A DNA stretch of 64,000 nucleotides from CBDBZL01 sp965213545 (GTDB lineage Bacteria > Pseudomonadota > Alphaproteobacteria > Sphingomonadales > Sphingomonadaceae), in the NCBI GenBank assembly GCA_965213545.1, contig CBDBZL010000002.1:930001-994000 (forward strand), read 5' to 3'. The first letter of the stretch is position 1; the number at the start of each line of letters is the position of its first letter. The position numbers and the translations under genes were made by a program. Positions 35,769 through 44,991 of this stretch are shown here, one piece after another. The notes beneath the pieces are model-generated. The model saw nothing but the letters and a program-made list of their open reading frames with translations, was not told where the DNA came from and did not search any database.

Positions 35769-36743
35769 CTATGCCTGCGCCGCGCCGGGCTTGTCCAACG
35801 CTTTCCCAGCCCTGTCCCCGGCCCTGTCCGCGGCCATTCCCCCGGCCGTGTGCGCGTCGGCGTCCCTGGCGGTCTGGGCGGCGGTCTCGGCTCGCAGATG
35901 CGTGTCCTTGGCCGCGCGCGCGCGCGGTCCGTTGAAATATTCCTGGATCCACGGATGGTCGCTTTCCAGCAGCTCGGCGATGGTCCCCACCTCGATCACC
36001 TGCTTGTCCGCCAGCACCGCCACCCGGTCGCAAATGGCGTAGAGCGTGTCGAGGTCGTGGGTGATGAGGAACACCGTGAGACCCAGCGTATCGGCCAGTT
36101 CGCGCGTCAGATCGTCGAACTTGGCCGCGCCGATGGGGTCGAGGCCGGCGGTCGGCTCGTCGAGGAACAACAGCTCGGGATCGAGCGCCAGCGCCCGCGC
36201 CAGGCCAGCACGCTTGCGCATTCCGCCCGAAAGTTCGCTCGGATACTTGCTCGCCGCCTCTGCCGGCAGACCGGTGAGCACGACCTTGTACCGGGCGATC
36301 TCGTCGAGCAGGCGGGGGGACAGCTCGGGGTAGAATTGCTTGATCGGCACCTGCACGTTCTCGCCCACGGTCAGCGTGGAGAACAGTGCGCCGCCCTGGA
36401 ACAGCACCCCCCAACGGCTGCGCAGCGCAACCCCGTCGGGCGTGTCGCCATCCGTCAGCTCGTGGCCGAACACCTCGATCCGGCCCGATGCCGGCGTCTG
36501 CAGCCCGATGATCGAGCGCATGAGCACGCTCTTGCCCGTGCCCGATCCGCCGACCACGCCCAGGACCTCGCCCTTCCTGACGTCCAGGTCGAGCGCCTCG
36601 TGGATCACCTGCGAACCGAAGGCGTTGGTGAGCTCGCGGATACGGATCGGGAACTCGCCTTCGAACCGCTCGGGGATGTCGTCATGCGCGACATCGGCCG
36701 GCGGTTCGCTGTCGAGCCGGGGAGTAGTCGCGACCTCGGCCAT
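35769..36743 (-). CDS. ABC transporter ATP-binding protein, MlaF-type
   Basis: 324 residues. Walker A GGSGTGKSVLMRSIIG, the signature LSGGMRKRAGLARAL and Walker B ELLFLDEPTAGLDPIGAAKFD are intact, with the H-loop His in TVFLITHDLDT. The ATG at 36743 shares a base with the mlaE stop (TGATG). Beyond the nucleotide-binding domain is an Ala/Asp-rich C-terminal tail of about 50 residues (from GPRARAAKD to PGAAQA) not found in E. coli MlaF. Powers the Mla-type lipid transporter. Confidence 0.92.
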   Translation of the reverse strand: MAEVATTPRLDSEPPADVAHDDIPERFEGEFPIRIRELTNAFGSQVIHEALDLDVRKGEVLGVVGGSGTGKSVLMRSIIGLQTPASGRIEVFGHELTDGDTPDGVALRSRWGVLFQGGALFSTLTVGENVQVPIKQFYPELSPRLLDEIARYKVVLTGLPAEAASKYPSELSGGMRKRAGLARALALDPELLFLDEPTAGLDPIGAAKFDDLTRELADTLGLTVFLITHDLDTLYAICDRVAVLADKQVIEVGTIAELLESDHPWIQEYFNGPRARAAKDTHLRAETAAQTARDADAHTAGGMAADRAGDRAGKALDKPGAAQA

Positions 36744-37849
36744 CAGATCCACCCGATCTCGGAAAAGAAGATGGCGAAGAAGGCGTCGAGCACGATGACC
36801 GCGAAGATCGCCTGGACCACCGCCTTGGTGGTGCGCAGGCCCACTTCCTCGGCATTGCCCTCCACCTGCATGCCCTGGTAGCAACCCGCCAGCGCCACGA
36901 TCAGGCCGAATACCGGCGCCTTCGCCATGCCGACATAGAAATCATAGACCGGCACCACTTCCTGGATCCGCGCCAGGAAGGTGATGAAGGGAATCCCCAG
37001 CGCCACATCGCCAATGACCGCCCCGCCGATGATGGCCACCGCACTGGCGAAGAAGCCGAGCAGCGGCATCATCAGCACCGCGGCCAGAATGCGCGGCAAC
37101 ACCAGCGCCTCCATCGGCGACACGCCGATCGTGCGCATGGCGTCGATTTCCTCGGTCAGCTTCATCGTGCCCAGCTGCGCCGCGAACGCGCTGCCCGATC
37201 GTCCGGCGACCATGATCGCGGTCATCAGCACGCCCAGCTCGCGCAGCGTCAGCCGGCCGACCAGGTTGATGGTCAGCGTTTCGGCACCGAACTGGGCAAG
37301 CTGCACCGAGCCCTGCTGGGCAATGACGATGCCGATGAGGAAACTCATCAGGCCGATGATGGGCAGCGAAGCCACGCCCACCAGCTCCATCTGCCGCACC
37401 AGCGCGCGAAAGCGGAACCGGCGATGGATGATCGCAGTGGCGAAAGCGGCCACGATCGCGCCGAAGAACGCGATCACCGCCATCGTGCCGCGGGCAAGCT
37501 CGGCCATATAGTCGCCGACAGTGCCGGTAACCCTGGTGAACGCGTCATGGCGCTGCGGTTTGATCGGCGCGTCGCTCTGGCTGGTCCGGACCGCGTCCAT
37601 CAACACTTCGGCCTGGTGACTGGCGCCGGTGACGCGGGCGTCGTGCTCTTCGGCGAAGCGCAGCACCAGCCAGGCGCCCACGGTGTCCATCTCGCCCGCC
37701 CGCGACAGATCGACCTCTTCGACAGGCTCATCGAGCGCGCGCAGCGACCGGTCGAGCGGGCCCACGGTGGAGATACGCAGCGGGCCGGTGAGGCTGACGG
37801 TGCGGCCACCGCCCGCCTCTTGCACCTCCACCTCGGCCCATTCGCGCAT
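36743..37849 (-). CDS. MlaE-type permease with N-terminal STAS-like domain
   Basis: 368 residues. The N-terminal 90 or so form a STAS-like domain (ISTVGPLDRSLRALDEPVEEV, DTVGAWLVLRFAEEH), which in E. coli is the separate protein MlaB; it is fused here. The permease part has FRFRALVRQMELVGVASLP, the GRSGSAFAAQLGTMKLTEEIDAM motif for coupling to MlaF, and five to six helices. Start at the ATG 37849, next to the divergent valS upstream region. Confidence 0.92.
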   Translation of the reverse strand: MREWAEVEVQEAGGGRTVSLTGPLRISTVGPLDRSLRALDEPVEEVDLSRAGEMDTVGAWLVLRFAEEHDARVTGASHQAEVLMDAVRTSQSDAPIKPQRHDAFTRVTGTVGDYMAELARGTMAVIAFFGAIVAAFATAIIHRRFRFRALVRQMELVGVASLPIIGLMSFLIGIVIAQQGSVQLAQFGAETLTINLVGRLTLRELGVLMTAIMVAGRSGSAFAAQLGTMKLTEEIDAMRTIGVSPMEALVLPRILAAVLMMPLLGFFASAVAIIGGAVIGDVALGIPFITFLARIQEVVPVYDFYVGMAKAPVFGLIVALAGCYQGMQVEGNAEEVGLRTTKAVVQAIFAVIVLDAFFAIFFSEIGWI

Positions 37850-37927
37850 GGATGCAGCCTATGGATGCTTATTGCAGAGGCGGCAAGCACGCGCTGGGCT
37901 GTACCCACCGCCGTGTTGGCCCCCGAA

Positions 37928-37963
37928 CTGGCGACGGGATTGGCGACGGCATTGGCGACGGCG
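37928..37963 (+). repeat. Three 12-bp tandem repeats upstream of valS
   Basis: CTGGCGACGGGA, TTGGCGACGGCA and TTGGCGACGGCG lie head to tail at 37928-37963 in the gap between mlaE and valS. They are in frame with an upstream extension of the valS frame (GDGIGDGIGDG) but that extension lacks aminoacyl-synthetase features. May be slippage-prone. Confidence 0.6.
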
Positions 37964-38058
37964 CTGCGGGGGTATCGCTTGGCGCGGCTATCGGACGGGC
38001 GGAGCAAGAACTATCGGCGGTTGCCCCGCGCCGCCCCCGCTGGCAAGGCCGCCTCCCG

Positions 38059-40932
38059 ATGTCGCACGAGCCCCAGACGCCCCTCGGCAAGACCTTCGAT
38101 CCCGCTGCGATCGAGAAGCACTGGTATGCCTATTGGGAAGACAACGGCCTGTTTCGTCCGCACCGTCCGGACGCGCCCGCCTTCACCATCGTCAACCCGC
38201 CGCCCAATGTCACCGGATCGCTGCATATCGGCCACGCGCTCGACAACACGCTTCAGGACATCGTGGTGCGCTACGAGCGGATGCGCGGCAAGGATGCGCT
38301 CTGGGTGGTGGGGACCGACCATGCCGGCATCGCCACCCAGATGGTGGTCGAGCGCCAGATGGCCGAGCGCGGCGAAAAGCGGACCCACCTCTCGCGCGAG
38401 GATTTCGTGGCGAAGGTGTGGGAATGGAAGCGGGAGAGCGGCGGCACCATCACCCGCCAGCTGCGCCGCCTGGGCTGTTCGATGGACTGGTCGCGCGAGC
38501 AGTTCACCATGGACGAGCATTTCAGCCGCGCGGTCACGCACACCTTCGTCCGGCTCTACGACGAAGGCCTGATCTACCGCGACAAGCGGCTGGTCAACTG
38601 GGACCCCGCGCTCGGGACCGCGATCAGCGACCTGGAAGTCGAGACGCGCGAGGTCGCCGGGCATTTCTGGCGGTTCCGCTACCCGCTGGCGGACGGCGTC
38701 AGACTGGAGAGCGGCGCGGATTTCATCGAGGTCGCCACCACCCGGCCCGAAACCATGCTGGCCGACATGGCGGTGGCGGTGCACCACTCGGACGAGCGCT
38801 ATGCCAGCGTCGTCGGCAAGCAGGTGATCCTGCCGATCACCGGCCGCCGTGTGCCGGTAGTGGCCGACGAGCATGCCGATCCCGAACTGGGCTCGGGCGC
38901 GGTCAAGATCACGCCGGGGCATGATTTCAACGATTTCGAAGTCGGCAAGCGCGCCGGCATCGCGCCCGCAGACATGCTCAACATGCTCGATGCCGAGGCG
39001 CGCGTGTGCCAGACGGCGGACGGGCTAATCCCGGACGAACTCGTCGGCCTCGACCGTTTCGCTGCGCGCGAGCGGGTGGTGGCGATGCTCAAGGAAAGCG
39101 GCCACCTGGTGTCGTGGATCGACAAGGACGGCGCCGAGCACGACGCCGAGCCGCGCACCATCGCCACCCCCTATGGCGACCGAGGCGGCGTGGTCATCGA
39201 GCCCTGGCTCACCGACCAGTGGTATGTCGATGCCGAGAAGCTCGCCGCCGCGCCGCTCGAAGCGGTGCGCGACGGCCGGATCGAGATCGTGCCCAAGACC
39301 TGGGAGAAGACCTTTTTCAACTGGATGGAGAACATCCAGCCCTGGTGCGTCTCGCGCCAGCTATGGTGGGGGCACCGCGTGCCCGTCTGGTACGGAACCA
39401 AAGTAGAGAAGAGAAGCGACGGTACTTTCGTCTTATTGATGGAAGCATTGACCGACGCTCCGGGATCATGGGAAACGTTCGTTGCTCCTTCATTCGAGGA
39501 AGCACAGCTTTTAGCAAAATTGCACTACGAGCAGATAATCGGCAAAAACAACGTAGCTTTCATTGAAGGCGACAACACAGACGGCGAACATACAGGACCT
39601 AGAGGATACCCGGCGGAGGGTGGTCATTGGGTGATCCAACTCTACCAAGACCCCGACGTCCTCGACACCTGGTTCTCCTCCGCGCTGTGGCCCTTCGCCA
39701 CGCTCGGCTGGCCCGAGGACACCGCGCTGCTCGCCAAGCACTACCCCAACGACCTTCTCATCTCCGGCTTCGACATCCTGTTCTTCTGGGACGCGCGGAT
39801 GGCGATGATGGGGATGCACCTGATGGACGAGGTGCCCTGGAAGCGCCTCTACCTCCATGGATTGGTGCGCGCGGCCGACGGCTCGAAGATGGCCAAGTCC
39901 AAGGGCAACACGGTCGATCCGCTCGGCCTGATCGACAAGTACGGCACCGATGCGCTCAGGTTCTTCATGGCGGCGATGGAGAGCCAGGGGCGCGACATCA
40001 AGATCGACGAGAGCCGGATCGAGGGCTACCGCAACTTCGCCACCAAGCTGTGGAACGCCGCGCGCTTCTGCCAGGCCAACGGCATCGGCGCGAGCACCAC
40101 GCTGGCCGCGCCGCCCGCCACGAGCGCGGTCAACCGCTGGATCATCGGCGAGGTGGTCGAGACGCTTGCCGCACTCGACCAGGCGTTGGCCAGCTTGCGC
40201 TTCGACGAGGCGGCCAACACCATCTACCACTTCACCTGGGACCGCTTCTGCGACTGGTATCTGGAACTCATCAAGGGCCAGGTCGATGATGAGAACAAAC
40301 AGGTCGCGGGTTGGGTGTTCGACCAGATCCTGGTCATGCTGCACCCCTTCATGCCCTTCGTCACCGAGGAGCTGTGGCACGCGCTTGCGCCGTCGTCCGA
40401 TCCGCGCCCGTACGAGCTAATCCTCGCGAAATGGCCTGAGCCTGATGCGACAGCGGATGGGCAAGCAAAGCGCGAAACCGAGTGGCTGATCGCGCTCACG
40501 GGCGCCACCCGCTCGGCGCGCAACGAGATTGGTATCGCCCCCGGCGCACGACTGGCCGCGTTCCTGGCCAACCCCACGGCCCTTGCCGCGCGGGTGATCG
40601 AACGCGAACGCGCGCCGATCGAACGTCTGGCAAGGCTCGGCCCAATCGCCTTCGCCCCGCCGCCGCCGGGCGCGGCCATGCATATAAGCGCGGGTGAGGA
40701 CGTCGTCATCGTTCCGCTCGAGGGGGTGATCGATTTGCAAGCCGAGCAGGCCCGGCTGGCAAAGGCGCGCGACGCAGCTAAAAAAGAACGCGATTCGCTC
40801 GCCAAACGCCTCGCCAATCCCGCCTTCGTCGAGCGCGCCAAACCCGAGGCGGTTGAGAAGGCGCGCGCCGACCATGCGCATCACGCGGCCGAGGTCGAGC
40901 GGTTAGAGGCGGCGCTGGCGCGGCTGGCATGA
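38059..40932 (+). CDS. valS: Valyl-tRNA synthetase
   Basis: 957-residue class I synthetase charging tRNA(Val). HIGH motif is GSLHIGHALDNTLQ, the KMSKS motif is KMAKSKGNTVDP, the editing domain and ATP site look complete, and a C-terminal coiled coil (LQAEQARLAKARDAAKKERD) binds tRNA. The ATG at 38059 gives the canonical MSHEPQTPLGKTFDPAAIEKHW; upstream frame is repeat-rich and not family-like. Between RVPVWY and QDPDVLDTWF (about 39397-39650) there are about 84 residues against 28 in E. coli, encoded by DNA near 43-50% GC by my count, with rare codons, while the flank is near 62%. Confidence 0.96.
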   Translation: MSHEPQTPLGKTFDPAAIEKHWYAYWEDNGLFRPHRPDAPAFTIVNPPPNVTGSLHIGHALDNTLQDIVVRYERMRGKDALWVVGTDHAGIATQMVVERQMAERGEKRTHLSREDFVAKVWEWKRESGGTITRQLRRLGCSMDWSREQFTMDEHFSRAVTHTFVRLYDEGLIYRDKRLVNWDPALGTAISDLEVETREVAGHFWRFRYPLADGVRLESGADFIEVATTRPETMLADMAVAVHHSDERYASVVGKQVILPITGRRVPVVADEHADPELGSGAVKITPGHDFNDFEVGKRAGIAPADMLNMLDAEARVCQTADGLIPDELVGLDRFAARERVVAMLKESGHLVSWIDKDGAEHDAEPRTIATPYGDRGGVVIEPWLTDQWYVDAEKLAAAPLEAVRDGRIEIVPKTWEKTFFNWMENIQPWCVSRQLWWGHRVPVWYGTKVEKRSDGTFVLLMEALTDAPGSWETFVAPSFEEAQLLAKLHYEQIIGKNNVAFIEGDNTDGEHTGPRGYPAEGGHWVIQLYQDPDVLDTWFSSALWPFATLGWPEDTALLAKHYPNDLLISGFDILFFWDARMAMMGMHLMDEVPWKRLYLHGLVRAADGSKMAKSKGNTVDPLGLIDKYGTDALRFFMAAMESQGRDIKIDESRIEGYRNFATKLWNAARFCQANGIGASTTLAAPPATSAVNRWIIGEVVETLAALDQALASLRFDEAANTIYHFTWDRFCDWYLELIKGQVDDENKQVAGWVFDQILVMLHPFMPFVTEELWHALAPSSDPRPYELILAKWPEPDATADGQAKRETEWLIALTGATRSARNEIGIAPGARLAAFLANPTALAARVIERERAPIERLARLGPIAFAPPPPGAAMHISAGEDVVIVPLEGVIDLQAEQARLAKARDAAKKERDSLAKRLANPAFVERAKPEAVEKARADHAHHAAEVERLEAALARLA

Positions 40933-41137
40933 GCCACCACGACGCCGACACAGGCGGTACGGTCAAACGCGTTCATCCAGTTTCTTACCCGACCGGACGA
41001 TGCGACAAGCTCGGCGATGATCATCCGGATCGCCACTTCCGACACGCGTTTCACGCGCGCCGCCAGGCATCGTCCGGAATACTTTTCAGGACAGTGTCAC
41101 ACCTGTCACTTTCGGCCGTTTTCCGCGGTGCCGCGAC

Positions 41138-41890
41138 ATGCCGCTGACCCTTGCCGTTATGGCCCCGAGAGAGCCGGGAAGCGAAGCGCGGCCCGAGATC
41201 TTCGCCTCGATCCAGGGCGAGGGACCCAGCGCGGGGCTTCCGGTCAGCTTCATCCGGTTGTCGCGCTGCAACCTTGCCTGCGTATGGTGCGACACCGCCT
41301 ATACCTGGCGGTTCGAAGGCGACCGGCGGCCGCACCGCGCAGGCGCGGTGTTTTCGCGCAGGGCGAACCAGGTCACTCTAAGCGAAGTCGAGGCCGCGCG
41401 GAGGATTGCGCAGCTGGGTCAGCCGCGGCTGGTGATCACCGGCGGCGAGCCGCTGCTCCAGGCGGCCGCGCTGGCGCGGATGCTCGAGCATCTGCCCGGG
41501 ATCGCGGTCGAGGTGGAGACCAACGGCACGATCGATCCCGCCGCAGCGCTCGACGGCCATGTCGAACGCTACAATGTCAGCTTCAAGCTTGCCCATAGCG
41601 GCAATCCATCCGAACGCGCGCTGCCTCGGGAAATGATCGCACGCTGGGCGCAAGACGGGCGGGCTGCGTTCAAGTTCGTCATCGGCGCACCCGGGGATAT
41701 CGCGCAGGTGCGGACTTTGGCCGACGCGCATGGAATCGCGCCCTCGCGCATCTGGCTGATGGCCGAAGGCACCGATAGTGCGACATTGCACCAGCGCATG
41801 CGGTGGCTTGCGCCGATAGGTCTGAAACACGGCTTCCGGCTGAGCGATCGGCTGCATATCCACCTGTTCCGCGATACCCGCGGCACTTGA
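41138..41890 (+). CDS. queE: 7-carboxy-7-deazaguanine synthase (radical SAM)
   Basis: 250 residues. The 4Fe-4S cysteines are Cys44, Cys48 and Cys51 in SRCNLACVWCDT. The N-terminal EIFASIQGEGPSAGLPVSFI and ITGGEPLLQ are typical of QueE, which converts carboxy-tetrahydropterin to 7-carboxy-7-deazaguanine on the way to queuosine. Start at 41138 gives family length; an internal ATG at 41159 is possible. Other queuosine genes are not in the window. Confidence 0.9.
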   Translation: MPLTLAVMAPREPGSEARPEIFASIQGEGPSAGLPVSFIRLSRCNLACVWCDTAYTWRFEGDRRPHRAGAVFSRRANQVTLSEVEAARRIAQLGQPRLVITGGEPLLQAAALARMLEHLPGIAVEVETNGTIDPAAALDGHVERYNVSFKLAHSGNPSERALPREMIARWAQDGRAAFKFVIGAPGDIAQVRTLADAHGIAPSRIWLMAEGTDSATLHQRMRWLAPIGLKHGFRLSDRLHIHLFRDTRGT

Positions 41891-42284
41891 TCGGGGGCGG
41901 GTCGGCGTGCGGATAATACTTGACGGCCGTGCCCTTGAGCGTTGGCGAAACCAGATCGCGCGGGCGCGTTATGGCCTCGGCGGTGTTTGTATCGGAAGCT
42001 CCGCGAAGTCCGAACAAACAGCGCCTAGCGAAAAACGTTTTGAACCGGGCGGCTCGAAAACAGGTTGGCCTGATACTGCGTCATCTCATGCGACGGTTCT
42101 GCCGGACAAGGGGGTCTCAAAATCCGATCTGCCAAAAACCAACCCAACTTCAGGGTCGCAACCGAACGCACCCGATCAGAGCCCACGTTCGATGGACTTT
42201 GAGTGCTGCAGCGCTCGTCGCGTGCAGCGGCATCGTCGAGTTGGGCCTGGAAAACCTGGTCGCAGCCCGCGCTGTTGTCCTGCA
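41891..42284. other. Gap between convergent queE and HerA-type gene
   Basis: About 390 bp. On the minus strand an 86-codon frame (42025-42285) begins with an ATG sharing one base with the HerA-type stop (TAATG), which would suit coupling, but its sequence (MQDNSAGCDQVFQAQLDD at the start) matches nothing I know and its composition is not clearly protein-like. The plus strand is also open but unrecognised. It could be a dispersed intergenic repeat or a small gene. Confidence 0.3.
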
Positions 42285-44099
42285 TTAGCCCCCTTGCGTG
42301 CGCCAGCGCTGCACGATGCGGGACAGCGAATCGGCATCGCCGCCAGTGTCGTGCCAGAGCGAAAGGAAACTCGGGTCCGCCGAGGCCGGCCGATGAGACT
42401 GCTCGAGCTCGTCGAAACTGACGCGGATGGGGATCGTGACCCCCTCCCCGCAGATGATGCATTCGCGATTGCGCAAGGCCGGGATCGAGTCGAGAAAACC
42501 GCGCGCACCTTCGGGCATGGCCGCCTTGACGAAGGCCTGGTCGCGCTCGTTGTTGAGCCGCATGGCGATGATGGTGCCACACTGCGAGAGCACGCTTTCG
42601 GCAAGATCGGACGGGCGCTGGGTGACGAGGCCCAGCGCGATGCCGTATTTGCGCCCCTCCTTGGCGATCCGCCCCAGCACGCGGCCCACGCTCGAGCCTT
42701 CGGCGCGCGCTTCGCTCGGGACGTAGCGATGCGCTTCCTCGCACACCAGAAGCACCGGACGCGCGGGCTCGGTCCGGCCCCAGATGGCAAGGTCGAACAC
42801 CATGCGCGCAAGCATGGCGACGACGGTCTTGGTAATGTCCGACGGGACCCCCGACACATCGATGATGGCGATCGGCCGCCCGTTGCCCGGAAGCCGGAGA
42901 ATATCGCCCAGGAACTCGACCATGGTATCGCCCACGAGCATGCCCGAGAACATGAAAGCGTAACGAGGATCGGTGCGCAGTTCCTCGATCTTGGCCTTGA
43001 TACGCATGTAGGGGGCGGCGGTGCCGGGCTTGTCCAGGCTGCCCATCTCGTCGTTCAGCAAACGCAGCAGGTCGGAAAGCAGATAGGGAACCGGGGAATC
43101 GACGGTCAATCGCCCCTGTTCACCTGCCAGATGGCTCTTTTGTCGGGCGGCGAGCAGGCATTTGGCGAGCACATCGCGATCTTCTTGCGCGTCACAGTCC
43201 GTTTCGGCCAGCAGCACCTCGCAATGCTCTTCGAAATTCATCAGCCAGTAGGGCATCTTCAGGTTGGCGACGTCGAACACCATGCCTTCCTGCGCGAAGG
43301 CGGCACCATATTCGCCGTGCGGATCGATCATCACCACATGGCCATGCGGCGCCGCGGCGATGATCCGGTGAAGGATCAGCGCGAGCGCGGTCGATTTGCC
43401 GGTGCCCGTGGATCCGAGCAGAGCGAAATGGCGCCCGAGCAGCGCATCGACATAAAGACAGGCGCCGATGTCGTGCGTGGGATAGACGGTGCCGATGGAT
43501 ATGGCGCTGCGGCCATCCCCGGTATGGATGGCCGACAAATCCTCCGAAGTGGCAGGAAACACGGGCGCGCCGGGAAGCGGGTAGCGGGTGATGCCGCGAC
43601 GAAAGCGCAGGATACGCCCGGTAGCGGCATCCTCAAGCCCCTCTCCCAAAAAATCGATCCGCGCCTCAATGGCCGGCGCCGGCGTTTCGCCCCCGCCCCC
43701 CCCGTTGCCCGCACCGTTGACCCCGCCCTCGCCGTGGTCCGCGTCGCTGCCTGCACCGTTGCCCGCATTGCCGACCGCGTCGGCGCGGGCGCGGCGCTGG
43801 TCGCGAACGCTCGCCAGCAGCCAACCCTGCCGGGTGCGGATCTTGATCTGGCTGCCGACCTGCCCGGCCATGGCGACCGCGCGATCGGCATTTTCCGCAC
43901 AATTCTCGAGCTCCGACGCATCGAGCATGATCTCGGCCCCGGCACCGCCCACTGCCACGACTTCGCCCAGCAGCGGACCTGCCGCATGCTCGACATTCGC
44001 GCGGCCGTCCTCCTCCCCGAAAAAGGGCTCCTGCCACTGCGGTTGCAGGCGGCGGGTGGGCACGAAGCGAGGTGCCGAGAGGCCGTGCAGTTCAGGCAT
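42285..44099 (-). CDS. HerA-type AAA+ ATPase (DUF87 / VirB4-like)
   Basis: 604 residues. An N-terminal HAS-barrel-like part is followed by the ATPase domain with Walker A LLGSTGTGKSTALALILHR (about 230), Walker B VLLVCEEAHRYVPSE and the arginine region TQRPSDLAESVLSQCGT. HerA proteins are hexameric DNA translocases; bacterial members act in DNA repair, chromosome or defence functions. A Gly/Asn-rich insertion (VGNAGNGAGSDADHGEGG and on, about 130-160) separates the two N-terminal strands. No nuclease (NurA, SIR2) partner is adjacent. DNA translocation is inferred from family only. Confidence 0.88.
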   Translation of the reverse strand: MPELHGLSAPRFVPTRRLQPQWQEPFFGEEDGRANVEHAAGPLLGEVVAVGGAGAEIMLDASELENCAENADRAVAMAGQVGSQIKIRTRQGWLLASVRDQRRARADAVGNAGNGAGSDADHGEGGVNGAGNGGGGGETPAPAIEARIDFLGEGLEDAATGRILRFRRGITRYPLPGAPVFPATSEDLSAIHTGDGRSAISIGTVYPTHDIGACLYVDALLGRHFALLGSTGTGKSTALALILHRIIAAAPHGHVVMIDPHGEYGAAFAQEGMVFDVANLKMPYWLMNFEEHCEVLLAETDCDAQEDRDVLAKCLLAARQKSHLAGEQGRLTVDSPVPYLLSDLLRLLNDEMGSLDKPGTAAPYMRIKAKIEELRTDPRYAFMFSGMLVGDTMVEFLGDILRLPGNGRPIAIIDVSGVPSDITKTVVAMLARMVFDLAIWGRTEPARPVLLVCEEAHRYVPSEARAEGSSVGRVLGRIAKEGRKYGIALGLVTQRPSDLAESVLSQCGTIIAMRLNNERDQAFVKAAMPEGARGFLDSIPALRNRECIICGEGVTIPIRVSFDELEQSHRPASADPSFLSLWHDTGGDADSLSRIVQRWRTQGG

Positions 44100-44211
44100 T
44101 TCGTGTGACTCGATCTGTTTTTGTCGATGAGATCGGTTGCTAGCGCGACAAGTCTTAAGATCGTCTCAACGCGAACGAAGGACGCCGTTCATCTTGCCAC
44201 GAGTTTTGCTG

Positions 44212-44991
44212 TCAGACCAGTTCGAACGCCCGTCCCGCAGCCCAGCCCATGGCAAGCGACAGACCCACCGCGAACAGGCCGTAAAACACCGAGTATTCCT
44301 GTGCCGAGACCGCCACGCCGCGCTCGAAACCTTCCTTCACCACCTCCACCTCCGAGGTTGCCGAAGTGATCACCCGGCCATCGGCAATGGCGAAAGTCTC
44401 GGCGACATAGAGCCCGGTCTGAACATTGGAGGGGATCGCGATGCGCGCTTGATAAAGCACGTCTTGGCTGATCGTCACGCCCCGGCCGTCCTCTTGGTAA
44501 AGCCCTTCGCGCTCTTTGAGATCGACGAGGCCGGCAATGAACCGGCCCTGCTCCTCGGGGTCGATCGTGCCGCTGGGCGAAAGCTGGAGCCAGGACAGGC
44601 CAAGCTCGTAGATCGCCGCGGTCCGCTCATCGACCAGGTCGGCCACCGGCTGCGATGAGGCCAGCGCGTAGAAGGAGGGCACCGAACGGAAATCGGTGCT
44701 GGCCGCATTGACCCAGATGCCGGCGATGCGCTGCTTCTCGCGCATCTGGATGGGAATGGTCGGACCCTTGAGAACCACCACGATGTCATAGGCGCGTCCT
44801 GCTTGTCCGCCGCCTGGGTCGAGAATGGCGCCGAACAGCAGAAGCTCGGTGCCGACAAAGCCCTGGCGCACGCGGATCTGATGCTGGGAGACTTCGGGGA
44901 TCAGCACCGGCTCGCCGGTCTGCGCATGCGCCGCATCGGGGATTGCCGCAGCAAGCGACGCACTCAGCACCAGCGCGGCCAACCCCCTCAC
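44212..44991 (-). CDS. TIGR02186 family periplasmic/membrane protein
   Basis: 259 residues with a signal peptide (cleavage after AAHAQ) and a C-terminal transmembrane helix (VFYGLFAVGLSLAMGWAAG). It resembles TIGR02186 proteins, found next to TauE/SafE exporters in alphaproteobacteria, with the segments LLLFGAILDPGG, IVVVLKGP and GIWVNAAST. The GTG start at 44991 overlaps the exporter stop (GTGA). Function unproven; an accessory role in sulfur-compound export is inferred. Confidence 0.82.
   Translation of the reverse strand: MRGLAALVLSASLAAAIPDAAHAQTGEPVLIPEVSQHQIRVRQGFVGTELLLFGAILDPGGGQAGRAYDIVVVLKGPTIPIQMREKQRIAGIWVNAASTDFRSVPSFYALASSQPVADLVDERTAAIYELGLSWLQLSPSGTIDPEEQGRFIAGLVDLKEREGLYQEDGRGVTISQDVLYQARIAIPSNVQTGLYVAETFAIADGRVITSATSEVEVVKEGFERGVAVSAQEYSVFYGLFAVGLSLAMGWAAGRAFELV

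Noticed and set aside
40929..41147. 72-codon frame overlapping the valS stop by ATGA
   Set aside because: The overlap is suggestive, but composition (many His/Arg/Ser) is not protein-like and it runs into queE.
41907..44108. 733-codon open frame antisense to the HerA-type gene
   Set aside because: The minus strand encodes a clear ATPase with Walker motifs; the antisense frame has no family features and arises from GC-rich codon bias.
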